DNA of 64,000 nt from NCBI GenBank assembly GCA_027493615.1, contig JAOSKK010000039.1, positions 309,683 through 373,682 on the forward strand, read 5' to 3'. A program made the translations under genes and the position numbers. The first letter of the stretch is position 1. The number at the start of each line of letters is the position of its first letter. This DNA is from Verrucomicrobiota bacterium. Lineage in GTDB: Bacteria > Verrucomicrobiota > Verrucomicrobiia > Limisphaerales > J093. The notes under the pieces were generated by a model. It had not been told where the DNA came from and searched no databases. It saw only the letters and a list, made by a program, of their open reading frames with translations. Shown in pieces: positions 30,804 to 39,003 of the stretch.

Positions 30804-32553
30804 ATGTTGTTCGACGCCAAGTTCCTCGCGGGCCTCCCCGTGGCCGCCCTTGAAGACCTCGTGCAGGGGAAGCTCTGGGCCGCCACCGACCCCGCCCGCC
30901 GCGCCAGCAAACGGGCGAAGGACGAAGCCGACCTGGTGCGCTTCTGCGAAAGCCACCCGAGGATGCTGTCGACAATTCCGCCGGGCCTCTTTGCCCGCAT
31001 TGATCAACGTCGTCAACCTGCCTGAAGCCATGCCCACCTGGATGCCTGCCGATACGAGGGCCGTCCTCGGCCCTCAAGCCGAAGAGTGCAAGTGCCGTTC
31101 GTTGTTCCTCGACCGTTTTGCCAGCCCTGCGGCCAAGGACTCCGGCGACGACCATCCGCGACGCGACTGGTTCGCTGCCTTGCTGAGGAAGCCCGCCGAA
31201 GCAATCGTCGCGGCAAGCCGCCAACGCTGGATGGCGGAGGGCTTGCCGGCGACGCGGGGTACGGTCTTCTACGCCCAGCTCCAATCCCGTCTGCTGGTCA
31301 ACATGGCCGGCGGCGTCATGGAAAACGCCGGACTCTCCCTGGACCGCTTCGGTCTGCCCTACATCCCCGGCAGTGCCGTCAAGGGCTGTGCGCGGCGGGC
31401 GGCGACCGATGTGCTTGCGGAGGCCGATTCAGACGACGGGAAAGCGGAACTGCTCTTCAACCTGGCGCTCGTCTTCGGCTGGGGTGACACCGACTGGAGG
31501 GCAGGCCGCAAGCGCAAACGTCGAGACGGTCGCGAGGTGGAGACTGAACCGCACTCCGACTTCTGGTGGGCCATGAGCCCCGACACGGGCAACCCGCAGG
31601 CGGACGATGGCCAAAGGAACGTGCATTGGCACCCGGTTGCCTTCGCGGTGGCAAACCGCTTGCTCAACCATCTCCGCATCACCCAGCGGGAGTATCCGGA
31701 GGAGCCTTGGCGGGATTTGCCAAACTCCGCCGGCAGCGTCTCCTTCCTCCCCGCCTATCCACTGGACCTGGGGAAGATCGGCGAGGTGGACGGCTTGCCT
31801 CTGAAGGTGCCCGCGCTCGGTAAGTTGGAACTCGACGTGGTCACCTGCCACCACCAAAAGTACTACGCCGGCCCGGAGAACCCAAACAACCCGGCATCGG
31901 TCGACCTTTGGCAGCGCCAGTGGGGTACGGCACCAGACATCGAAGAACCCAACCCCGTGGTCTTCCCCGCGGTCGCGCCGGGACACATTTTCACCTTTGC
32001 GCTTGTTCCCCTGCGCGGCGCCGATGGCGCGCTGCTCAAACGGGCCCGCGAATGGCTCCAGATCGGCCTCCAGACCTTCGGCCTCGGCGCCAAGACCAAC
32101 GCGGGCTACGGCTGGTTTGACGCGTGCGTGGCAGTCCAGGAGACCATCCACAGACTCCGGGAGGACCGCGAGCGCCAGGAGCGTATGGCTCGGGAACGTG
32201 AGGAGGCGGACCGGCAGCGCCAGGCTCGTGAAGAGGAACTCACTCGACAGAAAAAGGAACGCGAAGCTGCTCTCGCCGGACTTTCCGGGGATGAGCGCGT
32301 TGACAGGGAGATCGCTCTGCTCACCGGACAGCAATTCGATGCCAAAGTGCGCGCCTTTTGCCGAGATGCCCGCAGAGGCGGGCCCACCGACGAGCAGAGA
32401 AAGGCCATCGTCCGCGCCCTCCGCGGTCCCCGGCTCGACTACTGGCGCCTCTTCAAGACCAAAGCCACCCGGGGCGAACTCGCCACCGTGGACCAATCTA
32501 TCCGGCAGCTCAGCAAACATATGTTTCCAGGCCAGGAGGGCAAGATGCCATGA
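30804..32553 (+). CDS. cmr6: Cmr6 (Cas7-type RAMP) with long coiled-coil tail (frameshift)
   Basis: Cmr6 is a Cas7-group subunit at the 3' end of the crRNA in the Cmr complex. ATG 30804 begins MLFDAKFLAGLPVAALEDL. The frame moves near 31000 and continues ALINVVNLPEAMPTWMPADT. The RAMP core has LPYIPGSAVKGCARRAA and the glycine loop GLQTFGLGAKTNAGYGWF. After that, where most Cmr6 proteins stop, about 145 residues follow: a highly charged coiled coil (REDRERQERMAREREEADRQ) and a helical end (AIVRALRGPRLDYWRLFKTK). The stop overlaps the cmr1 start (ATGA). Alternatively the first 70 codons are a separate small gene, but their position suggests one gene. Confidence 0.85.
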
Positions 32554-33759
32554 ACACCGACACGTTCCTTCTCGAGCTCATTACCCCCTGCTTCTGTGGC
32601 GGGGCCGAACCCGAGCAGCAGGCCGAGATCCGCGCCCCGTCTATTCGCGGACAACTGCGATGGTGGTTCCGCACACTGGGCGGGTTCAAGTCGCTCGCGC
32701 CGATGTCCGTGCGTGAGCAGGAGGCGATGATCTTTGGCACGACGGCGGGAGATGAAGGGCAGGCGGGCCGGCTGACTATTCGACCTCGTTTCACCGCAAC
32801 CCAAGCCTTCCCGTGTCAATGCCGATGACTTGAATGCCAGCATGAACACTCCCATCGGGTACGCCCTGTTTCCGTTACGGCGCTTTGGGGACAGCGATGG
32901 ACGTCGGGGCGTGGTTGCGGGAGGTTCCCAGCTCAACTTGAAGATTCTCTGGCGGGGCAATCCCAAACTCTGGCAAGCAATCTGCCAACTGGTCGCGGTG
33001 TGGGGGCATCTTGGTTGCTTGGGGTTTCGTGGTCGGAGGTCGTTTGGTGCACTCCAGCTCCAGCAGCCAAACTATCCCCTTCAGGACGCTCTCCTGCATT
33101 TCCAGCGGTCCTCTGGAATACAGATCAAACAACTGGATATGGCTGAGCACACAGACCCGGCATCGGAGGCTGCGCGGTTGCTGCGCTGGTATCGTTCGTG
33201 GCGCCAGCACGGCCAGATGGCTCGCCGATGGATCAAGAAGCAGCAGCATTGGGAGCCGGTCCCGGAGATGCAGAAGATCCAGAACCGACATCAGCCCGGT
33301 TTCCCATACGCGCGCCGAGACCATAACGAAGGGCTTGTCGTGCAGGGCACAGGTGCACCGAATCCGGATCCCGAGAATCCACTAGGGAATGAGGGTGTCA
33401 CTTTCCGGCCGGCATTGGGTCTCCCAATTATCCAGTTCTTCTCAAGTCTCGGAAAAAACGGAACTCCACTGCCACGGGGCCAGGCCACAGTGAACTGGGA
33501 ATACGGGCCCGGAACGCCAGACGACCCCAAGGGCCGCTTCGCCTCGCCTGTGCTGCTGCGCCCGCACCGGGATGCCCAGGGGAACTGGCACGCACTCGTG
33601 ATCTTCGTGGATGCGCACCGGTGGCCGGACGGCAGACCCGTTTACCTCAACGGCCAGCAGCGGAAGGTTGCGATGGTCACGCTGCCGGATGGCTCCCGGT
33701 CGCCCGCGCTCTATGAAGCCATGAAGCAAGACCAAGCCTTGCAGCCATTCACCGGTTGA
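32550..33759 (+). CDS. cmr1: Cmr1 (Cas7-type RAMP) (frameshift)
   Basis: Cmr1 caps the 3' side of the Cmr complex. The N-terminal hallmark is complete: LLELITPCFCGGAEPEQQAE and IRAPSIRGQLRWWFRTLGG. The frame moves near 32795, after RLTIRPR, and continues NADDLNASMNTPIGYALFPL. The second RAMP domain includes GHLGCLGFRGRRSFGAL, which corresponds to the family's glycine-rich loop, then PALGLPIIQFFSS and FASPVLLRPHRDAQGNWH. Total about 402 residues, normal for the family. The start overlaps the cmr6 stop by 4 bp. A 47-bp gap separates it from the CARF genes. Confidence 0.88.
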
Positions 33760-33806
33760 CCCTGTGGATCGGCGCGCGGTTATAGCTCCACAATCAAGAC
33801 ACAACC

Positions 33807-34376
33807 ATGCCCTCCCAACATCACATCCTTACCGTTGGCATCAGCCTCCTCACGAACTTCGCTCGCGAACGATCGCTGGAGGTCGATACTGCCGCCAAAC
33901 ACCACCCGGCGCTCGGCCATTTCCTGCAAAAGGACCCACGCAAGGCGTGTGCGGAGATCAATTCACTCGATAGCCGCACGGGATTCCTCGAACGAAAGAC
34001 GTCCGGACTGGCTGTCACGCTTGCTTTCACCACTACCGGAAAAGGCAAGCTCTGCGCGTCACTTCTCGAGAAGGAACTCAAGCGTCGGAACGTCGCGGTC
34101 CACAAACTGCCCGTGCGTGGCGCAGATGCGCCGGGGCGCGATCTCACTCCGGAGTTCGCCGTGCGTGAGTGTGCGGCCGCGCTGAGCGAACTGCGGCAGC
34201 GGGTCATCGCACACGTCGCCCGGCTTCAGAAGAGCGACCCACCACCGCGGATCGAGCTGAACTGCACCGGCGGTTACAAGGCTGAGTGCGCCGTGCTGTA
34301 CGAGTTGGGCCGTACGCTGCGCCTGCCGGTCTACTATCTGCACGAGACCTTCAAGGTCGCGGTGGAGTTGCCGTGA
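33807..34376 (+). CDS. Stand-alone CARF-domain protein (Cas_APE2256-like)
   Basis: A 189-residue protein that is essentially one CARF-type Rossmann domain: the first strand and loop ILTVGISLLTNFARER, then LAFTTTGKGKLCASLLEKEL, and the late motif ELNCTGGYKAECAVLYELG, which is the NxTGGyKae signature of the APE2256 group. CARF domains bind the cyclic oligoadenylates made by Cas10. Small proteins of this group include ring nucleases that destroy the second messenger, so either signal sensing or signal clearing is possible. There is no HEPN or other nuclease domain. It overlaps the next gene by 4 bp (GTGA), so the two are coupled. Frame intact. Confidence 0.82.
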   Translation: MPSQHHILTVGISLLTNFARERSLEVDTAAKHHPALGHFLQKDPRKACAEINSLDSRTGFLERKTSGLAVTLAFTTTGKGKLCASLLEKELKRRNVAVHKLPVRGADAPGRDLTPEFAVRECAAALSELRQRVIAHVARLQKSDPPPRIELNCTGGYKAECAVLYELGRTLRLPVYYLHETFKVAVELP

Positions 34377-35092
34377 TCCTCCTCTCCCTCGCCTCCCGGC
34401 AAATCTGGCCGCACGTGCTCTCGGTCGCGCACCTGAAGCCCGACCAGCTTTTCCTGCTTCACAGCGACGACACCAGCGAGTCGCTGCCGGCGAGGCTGAC
34501 CAACCCCCTGGACCCCGCCGCGTTACTGGCCTGCCAATTCGGCGACGAAGTGGTGCGATTCCCCGGCGAACGCCTGACGCTGAACGAGAAGGGGGCGAGG
34601 GTGCTCCCGCAGGACCTCGCGGCCAAACTGCAGGCCGAAACCCGGCTGGACCGTGGCGCCCTCGATTTCCGCAAGTGGCTGGCTATCGAAGGCCCCTCAC
34701 CGTGCCCGCCGAGGGAGGGTGACAATCTCGAATACGCCACCGCCTGTGCCCTGCTCCTGGCCGGGGTGCCAGCGGTCCGGAGAAGTGTCGAGTTGGCCAC
34801 CCTCCCGGGATCGCCGAACGCCGAAGGCGAACTCGACCTCGTCTCCAACTGGAACGGACGGCTTTGGGTCGTGGACTGCAAGGACCGCGACCTCCGGCTT
34901 CTCCGCGAAGACCTGCTCCAGATCGCCGAGGTGGGCGGATTGCTGGGTTGCGCCCTGGCCGTGCGAAGCGCTCGACCGCCGCAGCAGGCCCGCGAGTTCA
35001 CCGCCAGCCGCCAGCCGAAAGTCGAGGTGCTCCTCAAGAGCGAACTCGTCAAGCGGCTGCCGGCCATCCTCGCGGGACGCCGCCCACGGTGA
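34373..35092 (+). CDS. PD-(D/E)xK nuclease-like protein with short CARF-like N-terminus (Card1/Can2-like)
   Basis: A 239-residue protein from GTG 34373, which overlaps the stop of the CARF gene. The N-terminus (LLSLASRQIWPHVLSVAHLK, PDQLFLLHSDD) resembles the first strands of the DUF1887/Card1/Can2 CARF domain but is far shorter than a full CARF domain. The C-terminal half has the restriction-endonuclease core: Glu in DNLEYATACALLLAG, then Asp in GELDLVSNWNGRLWVVDCKD, giving the D-x(n)-D-x-K pattern. Card1 and Can2 are cyclic-tetra-adenylate-activated nucleases of type III systems. I infer an effector that works together with the upstream CARF protein. Frame intact. Nuclease assignment is moderately firm; the activator is not known. 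Confidence 0.72.
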   Translation: MILLSLASRQIWPHVLSVAHLKPDQLFLLHSDDTSESLPARLTNPLDPAALLACQFGDEVVRFPGERLTLNEKGARVLPQDLAAKLQAETRLDRGALDFRKWLAIEGPSPCPPREGDNLEYATACALLLAGVPAVRRSVELATLPGSPNAEGELDLVSNWNGRLWVVDCKDRDLRLLREDLLQIAEVGGLLGCALAVRSARPPQQAREFTASRQPKVEVLLKSELVKRLPAILAGRRPR

Positions 35093-35870
35093 AGCAGCCC
35101 TCGTCCAACCTAGGCGCTGGAGACGCGTCGCGCCCTCCCGCTGCGGAGGCCATCGCGAAGCGTTTGGAGTGCGAGCGCTTCAGCGCCGCTTTGCGTGCGG
35201 CGATGGGGGTGAGGCCGGTTTGGCCCCCTTTGAATCCTGCTATCTCCCATGAGCCTGGGTCCGGAACGCGAGCCCACGCCTCCGGCGTGAGCCTGCACGC
35301 CTCTCTCGGAATGAGCCAGAGTGCAGAAGGGAGAATGCAGAAAGGGCATCCGTCCTGGTCGGTTCACGATCCATGAGCCGATCCAACAGAACCACATCGC
35401 TTCCCCATCCGCGATGTTCGGAATCTGCGGAGGATGAAGGGGCAGAGTGTTTTCTCCGCCGATTACGAACATCGGGGATGGGGCGGAGGGAGGCGCTCCC
35501 TGAACCGGTGGTGCGGGCTTCCAGCCTGCACCTTCCGCACGTCATGGTCCCCGAGCAGGTCCGCAAGGAGCAGGACGGTTCCCTTGAGCTCTGAGCTTTG
35601 GGCTTTGAGCCTTGCCCTTTTCGCCTCGAGCTTCCCCCTTCGCTCCGCCTTCGCAGGCTCACGGCCACGGCGCAGGCCAGTGAGCGGCGGACCTCCCTCC
35701 CCGCACCGCGGCCGCTCCTGACCGTCCGCGGACGTCCCGGGCACGCGTCCCTCCGCTTTCTGTGGTAGAACACCCCCGCGATTGTCAACTGTGATGAACA
35801 CTCGACGCCCCGCTCCCGCCGCGCGCCCGACCCGCCGGTCCCGCAGCCAGCCACCGCCCCCGACCGCGCG
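35093..35870. repeat. Intergenic region with dispersed repeats and imperfect 30-bp inverted repeat
   Basis: No gene supported. About 35150-35172 is a partial copy of the ATCGCGAAGCGT(C/T)TGGAGTGCG element. At 35404-35433 and 35455-35484 lies an inverted repeat with 30-bp arms (3 mismatches); single arms recur at about 40299 and 51249. At about 35505-35590 there is a copy of the hairpin repeat with arms GGTGCGGGCT and AGCCTGCACC, followed by ATGGTCCCCGAGCAGGTCCG. A promoter for the downstream CARF-HTH gene may be here but I see no clear boxes. Confidence 0.7.
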
Positions 35871-37093
35871 TTGTCCGAGGACATCGCTTCGCCATCCCCG
35901 CCCCTCACCGCCCAGCCCGAGACCGTGCTCCTTGCCGTCACCGGCATGTCCCCGGCGGTGCTGACCGAGACCGTTTGGGCGCTGGCCCACGAGCCCGAGC
36001 CGGTGATCCCCAGCCGTGTCATCGTCCTCACCACCGCCAGTGGTCGCGACGCTCTCGTTGCCCGTCTCTTCGCGCCGCACCCCGCCTTCGCGGGTCGCTC
36101 TCCCTGGGACACCCTGCGCGAGGCCCTGGCCGGGGAGGGACACGACCTCCGGGGCCGGCTCCGCTTCGGCACCACGCCCGACGACATCCGCGTCATCACC
36201 GCCGTCGATCCGGCCACGGGTCGCAGCCGGGAACTGGACGATCTCCGTTCGCCGGCCGACAACGAGGCCGCCGCCAACTTCCTGCTGGAACAGGTCCGCA
36301 CCGTGGTGGAGAACCCCGACACCGGGCTGGTGGCGTCGCTGGCCGGCGGTCGCAAGACCATGGGCGCCCTCCTGTACGCCTGCCTTACGCTGGTGGGGCG
36401 CGAGACCGACCGCCTCACCCACGTCCTGGTGAACGAGCCCTTCGAAACCTCGCGCGACTTCTTCTTTCCCGGCCAACCGGGGGACCCGTCCGGGAACCGC
36501 ACCGTCCGACCGCGGACGCCGCGACGGGCCCGGGTTCCGGCGCCTCCTCCGATCCGGCCAATGCCCGCGTGGAGTTGGCCGATGTGCCCTTTGTTCCGTT
36601 GCGGAACCTGTTCGTCCGCGAACTGGGCCGCAAGGCGGGGTCGTTTGCCTACCTGGTGGCGGGCTGCCGGGAACAGGTGCGCCGGGCCGCGGGCGAACAA
36701 GTCCGCCTCACCGTGGAGCCGGGCCGCTGCGAGATCGAGGTCAACGGCACCCGTGTCCGCCTGGCCCCGCTGGAGCAGCTTCTGATCCTCTTCCTGTCGC
36801 GACGCGCCAAGCACGGCGAACCGGCGTTCGGGAGCTACAAAGAGGCGGCGGAGGCCCTGGACGTCTTCCGCGCGGAACAGACCCGGGCACCGAAGGACTT
36901 CAACGACTGGCGCCACGCCGATTCCCTGCGGCAGCCGGTGGACGAGCAGACCATCCGCAAGGTGACCTCGAGCCTGCGGGACAAGCTGCGTCGGGCCGGC
37001 GGCAACGCGTTGCTGCTGGCCCCCTGCCTGCCGGAGAAGGGGCGCTGCTCGCTCGAAGTCCCGGGCCCGCTCATTCACGTCATGACGACCTGA
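35871..37093 (+). CDS. CARF-wHTH CRISPR-associated protein (NE0113/Csm6_III-A-like) (frameshift)
   Basis: About 405 residues. The N-terminal CARF domain is diagnostic of the Cas_NE0113 group: VLLAVTGMSPAVLTETVWAL, IPSRVIVLTTASGRDAL and VASLAGGRKTMGALLYACLT. The frame moves between about 36475 and 36560 (G/C runs) and continues VELADVPFVPLRNLFVREL. A C-terminal helical, winged-helix-like domain follows (ARPLEQLL-type start, then QTIRKVTSSLRDKLRRAGG). The start is taken as TTG 35871; no better start is visible in frame. No HEPN motif (RxxxxH) is evident, so a regulator or ring-nuclease role is more likely than an RNase. cas1 follows 44 bp downstream. Confidence 0.78.
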
Positions 37094-37137
37094 CCGGGTG
37101 GCCCGGTCCGCCTCACGACATCCAATCCCAACGCGCC

Positions 37138-38236
37138 ATGCCCACCGCCATCATCAACCAACCCGACCTGAGCGTGCGCCTCAGTGGCGAACGGCTCGAA
37201 GTCTTTTGCCGCCGGCCCGAGACCGGCCGGGACGAGTCGTTGCGGGAAATCCCCCTGCGCGACCTCGACCGGCTGATCCTGAGCGAATCGGTTCACATGA
37301 CCGCGCCCGCCCTGGCGGCGGTCCTGCGGGCCGGGATCCCGATCCAGTTCTTTTCCTGGGCCGGCCGGTTCCTGGGCAACTTCCTGCCGGCCCAGAACCA
37401 TCACGGCCTGGCCCGGCTGCGGCAGTACCAGCGCACCCTGGACCCCGCGTTCAGCCTGCCGATGGCGGGTCGCCTCGTCACAGCCAAGCTCTACAACCAG
37501 CGTCGGGTCCTGCAGCGGCTCCACGCCTCCCGCGGCGGTTCCGGCCCGCAGACCCCGCCAACCCCGTCCTCGGGGGCCAGCCAGTCTCCTGTTCCCCCGG
37601 CCGGGGGACAACGCCGGCGGCGAGGCCGACCCGGTGCCCGCCATCCTGCAATGGATGGACGCCCTGTTTGCCTCGGTGAAGGCGAGTCGGGACGTGGATG
37701 AACTGCGCGGTTACGAAGGCGCCGCCACCGCGCGGTACTTCCAGGGCTGGAGCCGCTTCCTGCCGGCGGACTTCCCGTTTGAACGCCGCAGCACCCGCCC
37801 GCCGCTGAACCCGGTCAACGCCTGCATCAGCTTCGGCTCCACCATCATCTACAACGAGGCGGTGGCCTTCTGTCATGCCCACGGCCTGGACCCCGCGTTG
37901 GGCACCTTGCACGCCACCGAGGATGGCCGGTGGTCCCTGGCGCTGGACCTCATCGAGCCGTTTCGGCCGGTGCTGGTGGAGGCGCTCGCGCTGGACCTCT
38001 TCAGCCACCAGATCCTCGGCGCCGGCCACTTCGAGCCCCGCAATGGCGGGGTCTACCTGAACGAGGAAGGGCGGAAGAAGTTCTTCCTGCAGTACGAACG
38101 ACGCATGGAACGTCAGTTCCTGAGCGAGGCGGTGGGTCACCGCACGACCTTGCGGCAGCAACTCGAGAACCAGGCCGTGATGTTCAAGGCGGCCCTCGAG
38201 CAACCCGACCGCTTCGAACCGTTCCTGATCAACTGA
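37138..38236 (+). CDS. cas1: CRISPR-associated endonuclease Cas1 (frameshift)
   Basis: Cas1 with Cas2 integrates new spacers at the leader end of the array. About 365 residues. The N-terminal beta domain includes PDLSVRLSGERLEVFCRR and LRDLDRLILSESVHMTAPAL. The frame moves near 37590 and continues GEADPVPAILQWMDALFASV. The metal-binding triad of the C-terminal domain is visible: Glu in LRGYEGAATARYF, His in LGTLHATEDGRWS, and Asp/Glu in LALDLIEPFRPVLVEAL. The start ATG 37138 fits the family's short lead. There is no fusion to Cas4 or reverse transcriptase. cas2 follows 288 bp later. Confidence 0.94.
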
Positions 38237-38257
38237 CGCATGGCAGGACCTGCCTGG

Positions 38258-38337
38258 CATGAAACCCGGTCGAACCGTAGGCGCCGACGTGAGGAGGCAT
38301 GAAACCCGGTCGAAAGGTAGGCGCCGACGTGAGGAGG
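38258..38337 (+). repeat. 40-bp tandem duplication between cas1 and cas2
   Basis: Two directly adjacent 40-bp copies (38258-38297 and 38298-38337) that differ at 3 positions: each has CATGAAACCCGGTCGAA, three variable bases and GTAGGCGCCGACGTGAGGA. The second half is the dispersed motif also seen, reversed, at about 6804 and 40409. Confidence 0.85.
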
Positions 38338-38524
38338 CGAACCCGCGGTACCCCCGGTCGGCAACGCCCCTCACGGCCGGGCCTGCGGCCGTAGGGTGGA
38401 CCCGCCCGGGTCGCCGCTGTTGATCTGTGGACACACCGCAACTCCCGCCCACAATGATTGATACCTGGTGGTTCGATGCCTTTCCGGTGGTCCCTTATGA
38501 GAAGTCCCCCCGGGAGCCCATGAA

Positions 38525-38800
38525 ATGCTGACCTTGGTAGCCTACGACATCTGTGACCCCCGGCGCCTCGTCCGGGTCGCCCGCGTGTGTGAGGATTACG
38601 GCGTGCGGGTCCAGTACTCGGTGTTCGAGTGTCATCTGGACGAGGACGAGTTCACCGACTTCTGGTTGAAGCTGCTCGAGCAGATCAATGAAGCGGAGGA
38701 CCGCCTGGTCGCGTACAAGATCGACGCGCGGTCGGCCAGGGAGACGCTCACCGCCGGCACCATGGTGTGCTCGGAGAAGGTGGTGTGCTATCTGGTCTGA
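38525..38800 (+). CDS. cas2: CRISPR-associated endoribonuclease-fold protein Cas2
   Basis: A 91-residue Cas2 with the ferredoxin-like fold: first strand LTLVAYDICDPRRLVRVARV, with the conserved Asp at the end of strand 1 (YDI), then YSVFECHLDEDEFTDFWLKL and the last strand KVVCYLV. It scaffolds the Cas1-Cas2 integrase dimer. The start at ATG 38525 follows a gap of about 290 bp after cas1 that contains the 40-bp duplication, so cas2 may have its own promoter. It lies 203 bp before the first CRISPR repeat. Frame intact. Confidence 0.95.
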   Translation: MLTLVAYDICDPRRLVRVARVCEDYGVRVQYSVFECHLDEDEFTDFWLKLLEQINEAEDRLVAYKIDARSARETLTAGTMVCSEKVVCYLV

Positions 38801-39003
38801 CCCGCCGGCCCCGCCAGGTCAGGAGCCGAAACCGCCTGGAAAGGGGGGTCCCGACCTGATTTCGAACTCGACACGGATGAAGCACTTGCAGAGAATCTGC
38901 CGCGTTCCGGGTGGCCCGGAACCCCGCGATGGGGGCCCGTGCCAAGGGGTCCTGACCTGCAGGGTCAGACGGCCCCTGGCCGGCAACGGATTGCAGCGCC
39001 GGA
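38801..39003 (+). promoter_or_regulatory. Probable CRISPR leader
   Basis: The 203 bp between cas2 and the first repeat. This side is taken as the leader because the repeat at the other end is degenerate, which is the usual mark of the oldest end. It holds a 17-bp palindrome CTGACCTGCAGGGTCAG at 38952-38968, about 36 bp before the first repeat, which could be a protein-binding site. No clear promoter boxes and no AT-rich core are seen. Confidence 0.65.
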
